Source: Tistrella bauzanensis | GTDB lineage: Bacteria > Pseudomonadota > Alphaproteobacteria > Tistrellales > Tistrellaceae | Assembly (NCBI RefSeq): GCF_014636235.1 | Contig: NZ_BMDZ01000002.1 | Coordinates: 97,385 to 161,384 of the forward strand | Reading direction: 5' to 3' | Length of the DNA stretch: 64,000 bases | In this document: positions 34,124-43,289 of the stretch, piece after piece | Numbering within the stretch: position 1 is the stretch's first letter | Layout of the letters: every line of letters begins with the position of its first letter | Program-made: the position numbers and the translations under genes | Notes under the pieces: generated by a model | What the model was told of the DNA's origin: nothing | What the model saw: the letters and a program-made list of their open reading frames with translations, nothing else | Databases searched by the model: none

Positions 34124-35169
34124 CCGAGACGCCCGCAACCCAATCCGGTCCCATGGCCACTGTCACCCCGGGCCGCGCCACCACGATCGCGGCGGTCGCC
34201 CGTCGCCTGTTCATCCGGCTGGGGGTTCTGCCGTTCTTTCTGGCCGGTGCGCTGATCATCTTCTCGATCACCTCCGACCGCTTCCTCAGTGTCGACAACC
34301 TGGTCAATGTCGCGCGCCAGTCGGTGTATCTGCTGCTGGTGTCGCTGGGCCAGATGCTGGTGCTGATCACCGGCGGCTTCGACCTCTCGGTGGGGGCGGC
34401 TGTCGCCGTCACCTCGGTGGTCTCGGCGCTGGCCATGACCACCCTCGGCGCAATGTTTCCGGATGCCGTCTGGCTGGTGATCATCGGCGGCGCCCTGGCC
34501 GGCTTCTGCGCCGCCGCGCTGATCGGGCTCGGCAACGGCATCGGCGTCGCCTATTTCGGCGTCTCGCCATTCATCATGACCCTGGGCGTCAGCTCGGTCG
34601 CGGCCGGCATATCGTTGTTCCTCACCGGCGGCGTGCCGGTTTCGGGGCTGCCCTTCGCGTTCGCCGATCTGTTCGGCTTCGGGCGCCTGTTCGGCGTGCC
34701 GGTGCCGGTGCTGGTGGCGATCGTGGCGGCGCTGGCCATGTGGGTGGTGATGACCCGCACCCGCATCGGCATGCATGTCTATGCGATCGGCGGCAACATG
34801 AAGGCGGCGCATCTGTCGGCCATCCACACCCGGCGCACGCTGATCTTCGCTTATGTGATCTGTGCGCTGATCGCCTCGCTGACCGGGTTGCTGCTGACCG
34901 CACGGGTCGAATCGGGCGAGGCCAATCTGGGCGGCACCATCGCGCTTGAAAGCATCGCCGCCTGCGTTATTGCCGGCGTGTCACTGCGTGGCGGCATCGG
35001 CCGGGTCGAGAATGTGGTCCTCGGCGCCTTCTTCATCGTTCTGGTCCAGAACGGCATGAACCTGGCGCAGGTCAGTTCGTATATGCAGATGGTGCTTCTG
35101 GGCCTGTTGCTGATCCTGGCGGTGGTCTTCGACCAGATCCGCTATCGGATGCTGATGGGGCGGGGTTGA
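34120..35169 (+). CDS. Ribose-type ABC transporter permease
   Basis: RbsC/XylH-family permease, 349 residues with about 8-10 hydrophobic segments. Family marks include LLLVSLGQMLVLITGGFDLS, GNGIGVAYFGVSPFIMTLGV and ALESIAACVIAGVSLRGGIG, the last being the conserved cytoplasmic loop that contacts the ATPase. The N-terminal 35 residues are polar and Thr-rich. It is the last gene of the importer and is followed by a GC-rich hairpin. Transport partner and substrate are the same as for the preceding genes; no sequence mark reveals the ligand. Confidence 0.93.
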   Translation: MTETPATQSGPMATVTPGRATTIAAVARRLFIRLGVLPFFLAGALIIFSITSDRFLSVDNLVNVARQSVYLLLVSLGQMLVLITGGFDLSVGAAVAVTSVVSALAMTTLGAMFPDAVWLVIIGGALAGFCAAALIGLGNGIGVAYFGVSPFIMTLGVSSVAAGISLFLTGGVPVSGLPFAFADLFGFGRLFGVPVPVLVAIVAALAMWVVMTRTRIGMHVYAIGGNMKAAHLSAIHTRRTLIFAYVICALIASLTGLLLTARVESGEANLGGTIALESIAACVIAGVSLRGGIGRVENVVLGAFFIVLVQNGMNLAQVSSYMQMVLLGLLLILAVVFDQIRYRMLMGRG

Positions 35170-35208
35170 CCGCTATTCATCCAGTCGTGGGGCGTCGGGC
35201 GTGCAATG

Positions 35209-35247
35209 CGAGGCGCGGGGCGCGGCCAGGAAAGACGCCCCGCCTCG
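35209..35247 (+). terminator. GC-rich hairpin after the ABC permease
   Basis: A bulged stem of about 12 bp (35209-35222 with 35236-35247; arms CGAGGCGCGGGGCG and CGCCCCGCCTCG) 40 bases beyond the permease stop. Only a weak T-rich trail follows. Confidence 0.55.
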
Positions 35248-35470
35248 GTCTTGCCGGCGACGCCCCCGGCACACACAATAACCTGTGGGCCAATTTGGAT
35301 GATCCTATTTACGCACCACTTGTTCTCACTCGTGTACCTCTGATAGAGTGATGGCCGTTACAAATAGCGTCTGACCGCAAACTACCTTCGTCAATGGTGT
35401 TGATTATCCCATTTTCGCAAAACTCCGTCTTTGCGAAATATGACAACAATAAACCCGAAGGGTCGGCAGA
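35248..35470 (+). promoter_or_regulatory. AT-rich upstream region of the glucanase-like gene
   Basis: The sequence changes abruptly to AT-rich at about 35275. A promoter for the glucanase-like gene must lie here, and AAGGG stands 9 bases before its ATG. No clear -10/-35 pair or inverted repeat can be named with confidence. Confidence 0.35.
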
Positions 35471-36820
35471 ATGGCATCCATCACCCTCACGGTCGACAAT
35501 CTGTCGGCAGTTCCCGATACCGACTTATACCTTGGATTCTGGGGCTCATCGCTCAACGCGAGCATCAATGGCACGGCCATGACCGCGCAGAGCTGGTACG
35601 CCCTTTCAACAATCAACAGCTTCATTATCAACAATACGACCAGTGGTCGTATATATGTGGCTTATGCAAAAAATGGCTGCACTATAAATCCGAATGCATC
35701 GATCCTGTCAGACAATGACAATGTCTTCGACAAATTCGAGCTGACCTTCGATGGAACCGTCTACAGTTGCGCGGATCTGACCGCGATCGACTTCTGGAGC
35801 ATTCCGATGAGCCTGTCGACCTCGCTGAATAAGGTGCCTGTAGGGCATCTGGCGGGGCTGACCGGTACAACCACCGCCGCCGACCTCTACACAGCACTGG
35901 CGGCGCTGAGCAATCCCGTGCAATCGACACCGACGGCAAAGGCGGTGATCGAAGCCTTCGCCAAGGACGGCAACGCCCTGCCAACCGGCGTTGCCGATCA
36001 ACTGCTCTCACCCGCGTCAGGCGTGGTCACCAACGGGGCTGGCGATTTTGTCAGGATCATCGGCCCCAACAGCTATCCGCCCTTCGGATCGCCCTCAACC
36101 GATGCCCTGCCCGGCCTTCCCGCCACGCCCTACAACACCTTCCTGTCCTATTACGATGCCTTGATCAGCAGCTTCGGCCCCGGCACGGCCTCGCCCGCCC
36201 CTGGTTTCACCAGCCTCGGTAATGGCCGCATCGCCACGATCAAGGGACAATTTGCCGGCAACTCCCAAGAGACTGGTCCAAGCTATGCGGCCCAGTCCTA
36301 CGATCTCAAAGCCTCAATCGATAAGGCCGGCACGATCACGCTCGCTGGCGGCACAGGCCACTTCCCCAGCGTCACCATCACCATCGACCGCTGGAATCTG
36401 CTGAACCCAGCCGCCAGCTATGGCGCCTCCCCCGCCTTCTCGCTGAACGGTGGCGCGCTTCAGACGCCGGGCAACGACGTTTATGGCTGGATCCTTGGCG
36501 ATTTCTTCGCCGGCCTCAACATTGGCGCCATCGGCTCGGCCACAACGGTCAAGGTCTCCGGCAACGGTGTCGCGGTTGGCGACATGGCCAGTTCCGACTG
36601 GTTTACCACCCTGCCGGCCAAGGGATTGCTGTTCGCGGCCTTGTGGCCCGCGGGCGTCACCAACCACTGGAACCAGTGGGCCGCCACCTTGAACCCCAGT
36701 TCCCAGGCCTACAACTTCGCGTTCGCCGAACGCTTCTCGGCCCCGCAGCTCAATCTCGATCCCGCGATGGTCGACACACTGACCGTCACACTCCTGGACC
36801 GGACGGTGACCTCCGGCTGA
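35471..36820 (+). CDS. Beta-1,3-glucanase/thaumatin-like (GH64-like) protein
   Basis: A 449-residue protein resembling glycoside hydrolase family 64 laminaripentaose-producing glucanases and their thaumatin-like fold. The N-terminal half is strand- and Ser/Thr/Asn-rich (ASITLTVDNLSAVPDTDLYL, then SGRIYVAYAKNGC), followed by LTAIDFWSIPMSLSTSL, a family-like motif, and TPYNTFLSYYDALIS. The C-terminal part has WNQWAATLNPSSQAYNFAFA. No signal peptide is visible, unlike most members, so export by another route or an intracellular role is possible. GC is lower and Asn/Thr use higher than in neighbours, suggesting transfer. Catalytic acids were not assigned, so enzymatic activity remains uncertain. 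Confidence 0.6.
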   Translation: MASITLTVDNLSAVPDTDLYLGFWGSSLNASINGTAMTAQSWYALSTINSFIINNTTSGRIYVAYAKNGCTINPNASILSDNDNVFDKFELTFDGTVYSCADLTAIDFWSIPMSLSTSLNKVPVGHLAGLTGTTTAADLYTALAALSNPVQSTPTAKAVIEAFAKDGNALPTGVADQLLSPASGVVTNGAGDFVRIIGPNSYPPFGSPSTDALPGLPATPYNTFLSYYDALISSFGPGTASPAPGFTSLGNGRIATIKGQFAGNSQETGPSYAAQSYDLKASIDKAGTITLAGGTGHFPSVTITIDRWNLLNPAASYGASPAFSLNGGALQTPGNDVYGWILGDFFAGLNIGAIGSATTVKVSGNGVAVGDMASSDWFTTLPAKGLLFAALWPAGVTNHWNQWAATLNPSSQAYNFAFAERFSAPQLNLDPAMVDTLTVTLLDRTVTSG

Positions 36821-36892
36821 GCGCCAGTTCCCCCTTCCGCGACACGCCGGTTCGGCTATGCTGCGCCACGATCCTCTCCCCCCAAAGGATTC

Positions 36893-38143
36893 GTGGTGCC
36901 GCCGATGTCCAGTTCCTGTCCACCATCACCATCGCATGCCGCTGCCGAGATGAGGGGCGGCCTGCCGGGCTGGGCGGTGGCTGCCCTGATCGCGGCGGTG
37001 GCCGGCATCGGCACAGAAGCCTTTGCGGTGGCGCCGCTGCTGATCGACATCGCGGCCGATTTCGCCATGGATGTCACCGATGCGGCGCTGGCAATCAGCG
37101 CCTATGGGCTGGCGGTGGCCGTATCGGCGCCGCTGTTCGGGTTGTTTGCCGGCCATCTGCCACGGCGGCGGCTGATCGCGGGCGGCATGGTGCTGGCGGC
37201 CGTCGCGGGCGTCATCGCCGCCACGGCGCAGAGTTTCGGCATGCTGCTGGCGGCACGGGTGCTGTCGGGCTTCGCCTGCGGCGCAGTGTTGCCCACGATC
37301 TATGCCTATGTTGGCGACATGGTGCCGTTCGCGGCCCGCGGCCGGGTGATGGGCCGGGTGATGTTCGGCTGGGCGATCACCATGGTCACCGGCGTGCCGC
37401 TGGCCGGCATTGCGGGCGAGTATCTGGGCTGGCGCGGCACGTTGTTCCTGGCGGCCGGGCTGATCCTGATCCTGGCCATGACCGTGCTGCGGCTGCCGCA
37501 GCCGCCATCGGTGGCGAGCCGGATGGGTGGGGTTCCGCAGGCGGCCGGTCATGGCGGTGCCGGATTTCTGGAACGACTGGCCCATGCCGTGACCCGGCCG
37601 GGGGTGGCGGCGCTGCTGGCCACCAACCTTGCCAACATGGTCTCGTTCTATGGCATCTATGCCTATGTCGGCACGGCGCTGCGCATGGCTGAGGGTAGTG
37701 GCGCCGCCGCCGCCGGAGGCATCGTGCTGTGGTACGGGCTGGGGCTGGCGGGATCGACGCTGAATGCCCGCCTGGTCGACCGGGTCGGCAAGGACCGGGT
37801 GCTGACGTTGGCCCTGGTGGTGCTGGCGATCACCTTGGTGGCCTTGCCGCGCGTCATGGGCGTTCCGGTCGCCTTCCAGGCCGTGCTGATCCTGTGGGGG
37901 TTGGCCCAGGGACTGGTGGTGACGGCGGTCAACACGCTCGCCACGGAACGCGCCGGCCTTGCGCGCGGGCTGGTGATGGCGCTGATGAGCGCCATCACCT
38001 ATCTGGGCATCAGCATCGGCGCCGGCGCCATGGGGTTGGTGATGGCCGCCTGGGGCTTCGGCGCGGTGGGCATCGTCGCAGGCGCGATCAGCCTTGTGGG
38101 CGTGGTGGCGGCGCTGGTGTCAAGCCGGCGGGCCGGCGGCTGA
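36893..38143 (+). CDS. MFS transporter (DHA1-like drug/sugar efflux)
   Basis: Twelve-helix major facilitator, 416 residues, from a GTG with AAAGGA upstream (the next GTG or ATG are alternatives). The loop between TM2 and TM3 reads GHLPRRRLIAGG, matching the MFS signature, and TM4-TM5 contain RVLSGFACGAVLPTIYAYVG and GWAITMVTGVPLAGIAGEYL, the proline/glycine-rich motif C of drug:H+ antiporters. The resemblance is to AraJ/YdhP-type exporters. It lies between the glucanase-like gene and the convergent LysM gene and has no evident operon partner. Confidence 0.88.
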   Translation: MVPPMSSSCPPSPSHAAAEMRGGLPGWAVAALIAAVAGIGTEAFAVAPLLIDIAADFAMDVTDAALAISAYGLAVAVSAPLFGLFAGHLPRRRLIAGGMVLAAVAGVIAATAQSFGMLLAARVLSGFACGAVLPTIYAYVGDMVPFAARGRVMGRVMFGWAITMVTGVPLAGIAGEYLGWRGTLFLAAGLILILAMTVLRLPQPPSVASRMGGVPQAAGHGGAGFLERLAHAVTRPGVAALLATNLANMVSFYGIYAYVGTALRMAEGSGAAAAGGIVLWYGLGLAGSTLNARLVDRVGKDRVLTLALVVLAITLVALPRVMGVPVAFQAVLILWGLAQGLVVTAVNTLATERAGLARGLVMALMSAITYLGISIGAGAMGLVMAAWGFGAVGIVAGAISLVGVVAALVSSRRAGG

Positions 38144-38162
38144 GGCCCCGGCCCTGCCCGTC

Positions 38163-39485
38163 TCAGCTCTGCCCCTCGGGCAGCACGAAGACCTGCCCCG
38201 GATAGATCAGGTCGGGGTTGCGGATCTGGTCGCGATTGGCTTCGAAGATGGTGGTATAGCGAAGGCCCTGGCCATAGGTGGCACGGGCGATGCGCCACAG
38301 ATAATCGCCGGGCTGGATGACGACATAGGTCTGACCTTCCGGCAGCAGCATCGGCGATGCGGCACGCGAGAACGGCGTCTCCAGCCGAGCCAGAACCGTG
38401 CCGTCGCCATCGATCAGATCCAGGCGCAGCGTCGCCTTGCCCTCGGGGATCCGGCCCTCGGGGGTCACCACCCACAGACCGCCACGATCCGGATCGGGCC
38501 GGGCGGTCGCGATCAGGTCGTTGTCCAGATAGATCCGCACTTCTGAACCAGCCTTGGCCCGCCCGGACAGGCTGACCCGGCCTTCGGCGTCGTAATCGAT
38601 CACCTCCAGGCTGAGCGGGCCTTGCGACACGCCGGCGGCATCCGGGTCGCTGCGCTGAAGCAGCCGGCCCACACCGTCGCCGTCACGCGGCACCAGCACG
38701 GCCAGGGGTTGTTCCTGTGTGGCCGGTGGCACCGCCTCGCCCCGGTCGGCGACAGTGGCCGTGGCGGCCTCCGGCGCATCATCGGGCACCACCAGCATCA
38801 CGACGTCGTCGGATTTGACATGGGCGCCACCCGGCAGGGTCGCGTCCAGGTCCAGTTCGCGGGTACCACGGTTCAGCGGCTTGTCGGGAAGGATCACCCA
38901 TTCGCCGCGATCATCGGCCCGCGCCCTGCCGATTTCGGTGCCGCCGTCGCGCAGCACGACGTCCGATCCGGGTTCGGCCCGGCCCGCCACCACGGTATCG
39001 CCACGCGGATTGACCCGGACGATGTCGAAGCTGGGTGCCAGGGGTGTGGGAACCGATCCCGTGGCCGGTGCCGCCACCGGCGCCATATCGGCATCGGGCG
39101 CCTTCACCAGCACGTCACGGCCGGCTGCATCCGCGGCGGGTGTCGCCGGCGCCGGCGCCGCCGTGGATGCGGGCGTTGCAGGCGCAGCGGGCGTCGCGGG
39201 TTCCGAAGGTGCCACCACCTGAGCGGCTGGCGCTGTCTGGGTCGGCGCTGTCTGGGCCGGCGCTGTCTGGCCCTGCGCTGTCTGGGCCGGTGCCGTCTGG
39301 CTGGCGGAGGTCGGGACGTCCGGCGCCGACGGCGCCGATGGCGCCTGCGCGGAAGCGGGGGCCGGCGGCGCCGGCAGGTTGGCTGAAACCGGGGCCGCGT
39401 CGTCGCGTCCCCACAGCAGCCAGCCGGCCGCGATGGCAATGATCGCGGCCAGGGCCGCGCTGATGGCAATTCTGCGTGACGTCAC
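38163..39485 (-). CDS. LysM-domain envelope protein with Pro/Ala/Thr linker
   Basis: A 440-residue protein started at a GTG (VTSRRIAISA) that has GGGGAGG 5 bases upstream. One N-terminal membrane helix (residues 5-23) precedes a long low-complexity linker with repeated QTAPA units. Two Ig/bacterial-adhesin-like segments with SEVRIYLDNDLIATA and DVVLRDGGTEIGRARAD come next. The last about 55 residues form a LysM domain (YVVIQPGDYLWRIARATYG, then NRDQIRNPDLIYPGQVFVLP), which binds peptidoglycan. Alphaproteobacteria often encode such proteins near core genes. Likely role: a periplasmic or septal peptidoglycan-binding protein. Confidence 0.85.
   Translation of the reverse strand: MTSRRIAISAALAAIIAIAAGWLLWGRDDAAPVSANLPAPPAPASAQAPSAPSAPDVPTSASQTAPAQTAQGQTAPAQTAPTQTAPAAQVVAPSEPATPAAPATPASTAAPAPATPAADAAGRDVLVKAPDADMAPVAAPATGSVPTPLAPSFDIVRVNPRGDTVVAGRAEPGSDVVLRDGGTEIGRARADDRGEWVILPDKPLNRGTRELDLDATLPGGAHVKSDDVVMLVVPDDAPEAATATVADRGEAVPPATQEQPLAVLVPRDGDGVGRLLQRSDPDAAGVSQGPLSLEVIDYDAEGRVSLSGRAKAGSEVRIYLDNDLIATARPDPDRGGLWVVTPEGRIPEGKATLRLDLIDGDGTVLARLETPFSRAASPMLLPEGQTYVVIQPGDYLWRIARATYGQGLRYTTIFEANRDQIRNPDLIYPGQVFVLPEGQS
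39230..39304 (-). repeat. 15-bp coding repeats in the LysM protein linker
   Basis: Five units of 15 bases (39230-39244 up to 39290-39304), mostly GCGCTGTCTGGGCCG on the plus strand, translating on the minus strand to QTAPA-type pentapeptides. They are in frame and could change copy number. Confidence 0.8.
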
Positions 39486-39657
39486 CGATGCCTCCCCTGC
39501 GGACCGGCGCCGCCCTGGCGTGGTCACGCGTTCCCGTCCGCTCGGAACATTAAACGCCACGCGGTTCTGCTTCAATGTGCAACGGGGGCGGCCGGCCGCT
39601 TCTTTTTTCCGCTCAAGCGCTTGCGGGCGCAGGCCCGCCGGCCTCGAATGCCTCGGG

Positions 39658-40521
39658 TCAGCCCGGCAGGCCCGCGCCCACCAGCATTGCGATCGCCACC
39701 GCGATCAGCACCGGCACCACCGCCACGGCGGCCAGGACCACCAGCCCTGCCAGCCGCGCCCAGATACTGCCGAGCCTGCCGCCGATACGGGCGGTGATCC
39801 GCCGCGCGGGGCCATCGGCAAACGGCACCAGCAGCAGGATCGCCAGACAGGCGGCGATCAACCCGCTTGGCCGCGACATCACCAGATGGGCCGCGATCAG
39901 GGCCAAGGCGCCGACAGCCGCGACCACCCCGGCCGCCCCGAAACCGGCACGGCCGGGCAGCAGCAGCCAGGGCAGGAAGCCCAACCCAGCCGCCGCCAGC
40001 ATGAAACCGGCCTGCGCGATCGATGCCGTGCCGCCATGGAGCGCCACGGCGCCGAGACCCGCGGCGCCAAGGATCACCAGCACCATGCGGCCGGCGCCAT
40101 CGCTATCGGCACGCAACGACAGCCGGGCAATCAGCACGCCAAGCCCCAGGCCCAGCCCGCCCAGCAGCAGCACCAGATCGACGGTTTCGTAACGCTGCAG
40201 CCGGCCGCCCAGCATCCACAGCACGCCACCACCGACCACCAGCACACAGGCAAGGCCGGATGCGAACCGTGCGACCCGCCCGTTCAACAGGCCGATCAGT
40301 GCCGCGGCAGCGGCGGCGGCCGTCAGCACATAGGGCAGTTTCTGGGTGCTGGATGGCGGCGGCAGCGCCGGCCGGCCCAGCATCAGCACCAGCCCGGCCA
40401 GCAGGCCCAGTGGCACCGCCACCACCGCCACCCGCCAGCCGGTGGTGCTGCCGGCCAGCCAGCGCAGCGCCGGCGGCAGCAGCAGGCCGATCATCAGCGG
40501 CCAGATCAGGGTGACCGCCAT
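39658..40521 (-). CDS. Polytopic membrane protein of unknown function
   Basis: Strongly hydrophobic protein of about 287 residues from [12 protein letters not shown]; longer starts up to 40614 are possible and no ribosome site is clear. I count roughly nine to ten membrane helices separated by short Gly/Arg loops ([40 protein letters not shown]). Composition is dominated by Ala, Gly and Leu. There are no charged pairs or conserved motifs that I recognise. It is divergent from icd across a gap of about 310 bases and follows no operon. Confidence 0.6.
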   Translation of the reverse strand: MAVTLIWPLMIGLLLPPALRWLAGSTTGWRVAVVAVPLGLLAGLVLMLGRPALPPPSSTQKLPYVLTAAAAAAALIGLLNGRVARFASGLACVLVVGGGVLWMLGGRLQRYETVDLVLLLGGLGLGLGVLIARLSLRADSDGAGRMVLVILGAAGLGAVALHGGTASIAQAGFMLAAAGLGFLPWLLLPGRAGFGAAGVVAAVGALALIAAHLVMSRPSGLIAACLAILLLVPFADGPARRITARIGGRLGSIWARLAGLVVLAAVAVVPVLIAVAIAMLVGAGLPG

Positions 40522-40831
40522 CGGATGCTCGATCAGGCTGGGGATGTCGGACACGGGGCAAGCGGCCTTTCGGATCGCAGACAATGGACGGATCATGGTG
40601 GCTGGCAGGCCCAAAGGTCGGCCGATGTCGGCCGCCGGTCAAGGTCCGCGACCGGTGACGCCATCCCGGTGCGCCAATCCGCGACCCACCGGTTTGCAAG
40701 TGCGGCGCAGGGTGCTATGTTGCGCGCCGATCGCGACCGGCGTTCTGCCGCCCGCAGCCGTCCCGGCTGCGGTGCCGCCCCGGTCGCAACGGTGCCCTTT
40801 GGGTACCGGTATCGCCGAGGAGATCGTCCGC
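40522..40831 (+). promoter_or_regulatory. Intergenic region with icd promoter
   Basis: About 310 bases with no convincing gene between divergent genes; AGGAG is 9 bases before the icd ATG. No operator or riboswitch-like structure was recognised. Confidence 0.4.
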
Positions 40832-42049
40832 ATGACCAAGATCAAGGTCGCCAATCCCGTCGTCGAACTGGACGGTGACGAGATGACCCGCATTATCTGG
40901 CGGTTCATCAAGGACAAGCTGATCCTGCCCTATCTCGATGTCGATCTGCTCTATTACGATCTGGGCGTCGAGCATCGCGACGCGACCGGTGACAAGGTCA
41001 CGGTGGATGCCGCCGAGGCGATTGCCAAGCACGGCGTCGGCGTCAAATGCGCGACCATCACCCCCGACGAGGCCCGCGTCGAGGAATTCAATCTGAAGCA
41101 GATGTGGAAGTCGCCCAACGGCACGATCCGCAACATCCTGGGCGGCACCGTGTTCCGCGAGCCGATCATCTGCCAGAACGTGCCGCGCCTGGTGCCGGGC
41201 TGGACCCAGCCGATCGTGATCGGCCGCCATGCCTTTGGCGACCAGTATCGCGCCACCGACTTCAAGGTGCCCGGCAAGGGCCGCCTGACCATCCGCTTCG
41301 AGCCCGAGGGCGGCGGTGAGGTTCAGGAATACGAAGTCTTCAAGTTCCCGGGTTCGGGCGTCGCGATGGCGATGTACAATCTTGACGACTCGATCCGCGG
41401 CTTTGCGCGCGCCTGCATGAATTATGGCCTGCAGCGCAATTACCCGGTGTATCTGTCCACCAAGAACACAATCCTGAAGGCCTATGACGGCCGCTTCAAG
41501 GATCTGTTCCAGGACGTGTTCGAGGCCGAGTTTGCCGACCGGTTCAAGGCAGCCGGCATCACCTATGAGCATCGCCTGATCGACGACATGGTCGCCTCGG
41601 CCATGAAGTGGGAAGGCGGGTTCGTCTGGGCCTGCAAGAACTATGACGGCGACGTCCAGTCCGACACCGTGGCGCAGGGCTTCGGCTCGCTGGGGCTGAT
41701 GACCTCGGTGCTGATGACGCCGGATGGCAAGACCGTCGAGGCCGAAGCCGCCCATGGCACCGTCACCCGTCATTTCCGCGAGCACCAGAAGGGTCGCGAG
41801 ACCTCGACCAACCCGATCGCCTCAATCTTTGCCTGGACGCGCGGCCTGGGCTATCGCGGCAAGTTCGATGATAACCAGCCGCTGATCGATTTCGCCGAGA
41901 CTCTGGAACGCGTCTGCGTCCAGACGGTGGAAGACGGCCACATGACCAAGGATCTGGCGATCCTGATCAGCAAGGAGCAGCCCTGGCTCAACACCACGGC
42001 CTTCCTCGACAAGATCGACGAGAACCTGAAGAAGGCCATGGCCTCCTGA
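40832..42049 (+). CDS. icd: NADP-dependent isocitrate dehydrogenase
   Basis: TCA-cycle enzyme oxidatively decarboxylating isocitrate to 2-oxoglutarate, 405 residues, as in the eukaryote-like homodimeric type found in alphaproteobacteria. The start [18 protein letters not shown] is fully typical. Substrate and metal sites are seen in [59 protein letters not shown] and [13 protein letters not shown], and the NADP region in [26 protein letters not shown]. It is single-copy in the window and followed by a strong terminator. The neighbourhood with alaS and recA is conserved in alphaproteobacteria. Confidence 0.98.
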   Translation: MTKIKVANPVVELDGDEMTRIIWRFIKDKLILPYLDVDLLYYDLGVEHRDATGDKVTVDAAEAIAKHGVGVKCATITPDEARVEEFNLKQMWKSPNGTIRNILGGTVFREPIICQNVPRLVPGWTQPIVIGRHAFGDQYRATDFKVPGKGRLTIRFEPEGGGEVQEYEVFKFPGSGVAMAMYNLDDSIRGFARACMNYGLQRNYPVYLSTKNTILKAYDGRFKDLFQDVFEAEFADRFKAAGITYEHRLIDDMVASAMKWEGGFVWACKNYDGDVQSDTVAQGFGSLGLMTSVLMTPDGKTVEAEAAHGTVTRHFREHQKGRETSTNPIASIFAWTRGLGYRGKFDDNQPLIDFAETLERVCVQTVEDGHMTKDLAILISKEQPWLNTTAFLDKIDENLKKAMAS

Positions 42050-42087
42050 TCGGGTTCTGATCGCTCGCCAGGTACATGTCCGACCAG

Positions 42088-42125
42088 ACGACGCCCCGCA
42101 AGGTCCACGCCTTGCGGGGCGTCGT
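42088..42125 (+). terminator. Strong hairpin terminator after icd
   Basis: A perfect 16-bp stem (42088-42103 pairs with 42110-42125; arm ACGACGCCCCGCAAGG) closes a 6-base loop and lies 38 bases after the icd stop codon. A short TTCGCCCTT trail follows. Confidence 0.8.
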
Positions 42126-42182
42126 CGTTCGCCCTTACTGTTGTCGCCTCGATCCATCGCCTGCCGGAGACCTGCACGCATC

Positions 42183-42230
42183 ATGGCCGAACGCATTATG
42201 CCCGAGTGCATTGTGGCCGAACGGCGCATT
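42183..42230 (+). repeat. Imperfect 15-bp repeats at the COG0523 gene start
   Basis: Units begin at 42183 (ATG), 42198 (ATG) and 42213 (GTG, 18 bases) and read MAERI, MPECI and VAERRI. The pattern copies the start codon three times in frame. Confidence 0.65.
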
Positions 42231-43289
42231 CCCGTTCTGGTGATCACCGGCTTCCTCGGTGCCGGCAAGACCAGTCTGATCGCCGACATCTTCCGCGGCC
42301 GCCCGGATCTGGCCCCCGCGACCGCGCTGGTCGTGAATGAATTCGGCGAGACCGGCATCGATCATGTGCTGCTGCGCGCGGCGAGCGAGCGTCAGGTGGC
42401 GATCGACGCCGGCTGCATCTGCTGCACCATGCGGTCGGACCTGACCGACGCGCTGATGCGCCTGCATCTCGATCACGCCCGGGGCGTCATCGACCGGCTG
42501 GACCGGGTGATCATCGAAACCACCGGGCTGGCCGATCCGGCACCGATCATCCACACGCTGGCCGCCCACCCCCTGATCGCGGCGCGGTTCGCGCTGTCGG
42601 GCATCATCGCCTGCATCGATGCCGAACATGGCGCCGGCCAGATCGACCGTCATGAAGAAGCCCTGCGGCAAGTGGTTCTGGCCGACAGGATCGTGATCAC
42701 AAAAACCGATTTGACCGACGCCGGGACCATCACGACGCTCATGAAACGGATAATGGCCCTGAATGCCGGCGCCCGGATCATGGACCGCGACGTGGCGCTG
42801 AATGCCGTCGATACGCTGATCAGCCCCCTGCCCTATGCGCCCGATGCCCATGGCGACACCGCCCGAGCCTGGCTTGCCGCCGAAGCCGCCGCCGACCGGA
42901 TGGCCTGCGCGGACGGCAGTTGCACGGTGCCCGGCCACCGGCATCATCATGAGCACGGGCACGATCATGACCATCATCAAGCCGCCGATGCCCGGATCGC
43001 CACCGCCATGCGGACCCTGCCCGCCGGCACGCCGCAGGATCGGATCGTCAGGGCGGCGGACCATCTGGCGGCGGCGATGGGACCGGGGCTGTTGCGGCTG
43101 AAGGGCCTGCTGCCGGCCGAGGGCGAGCGCCCGCCGCTGGCGCTGCACGGCGTTCAGCACCGGCTCTATCCGCCGATGCCGCTCAACGCCGATGCCTCGC
43201 TGCCGGACAAGCCAACCCTGGTTGCCATCACCATCGACGCCGATCCGGCGGCAGCACTCGACAGCCTTGTCCGCGAGGCGCTGTCATGA
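42183..43289 (+). CDS. COG0523 G3E GTPase (CobW/metallochaperone type)
   Basis: Metal-chaperone GTPase, 368 residues. The P-loop GFLGAGKTS lies at residues 23-31, the Walker B-like VVNEFGETGID follows, and the metal-binding CxCC motif is GCICC (Cys78, Cys80, Cys81). The guanine specificity motif is in RIVITKTDLTDAGT. A His-rich run at residues 252-265 (H/D/E alternating) joins the GTPase to the CobW C-terminal domain (HGVQHRLYPPMPL). Such proteins deliver Zn, Co or other metals. No Zur box was seen upstream. The following acetyltransferase gene overlaps by 4 bases and may act in the same process. Confidence 0.9.
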   Translation: MAERIMPECIVAERRIPVLVITGFLGAGKTSLIADIFRGRPDLAPATALVVNEFGETGIDHVLLRAASERQVAIDAGCICCTMRSDLTDALMRLHLDHARGVIDRLDRVIIETTGLADPAPIIHTLAAHPLIAARFALSGIIACIDAEHGAGQIDRHEEALRQVVLADRIVITKTDLTDAGTITTLMKRIMALNAGARIMDRDVALNAVDTLISPLPYAPDAHGDTARAWLAAEAAADRMACADGSCTVPGHRHHHEHGHDHDHHQAADARIATAMRTLPAGTPQDRIVRAADHLAAAMGPGLLRLKGLLPAEGERPPLALHGVQHRLYPPMPLNADASLPDKPTLVAITIDADPAAALDSLVREALS

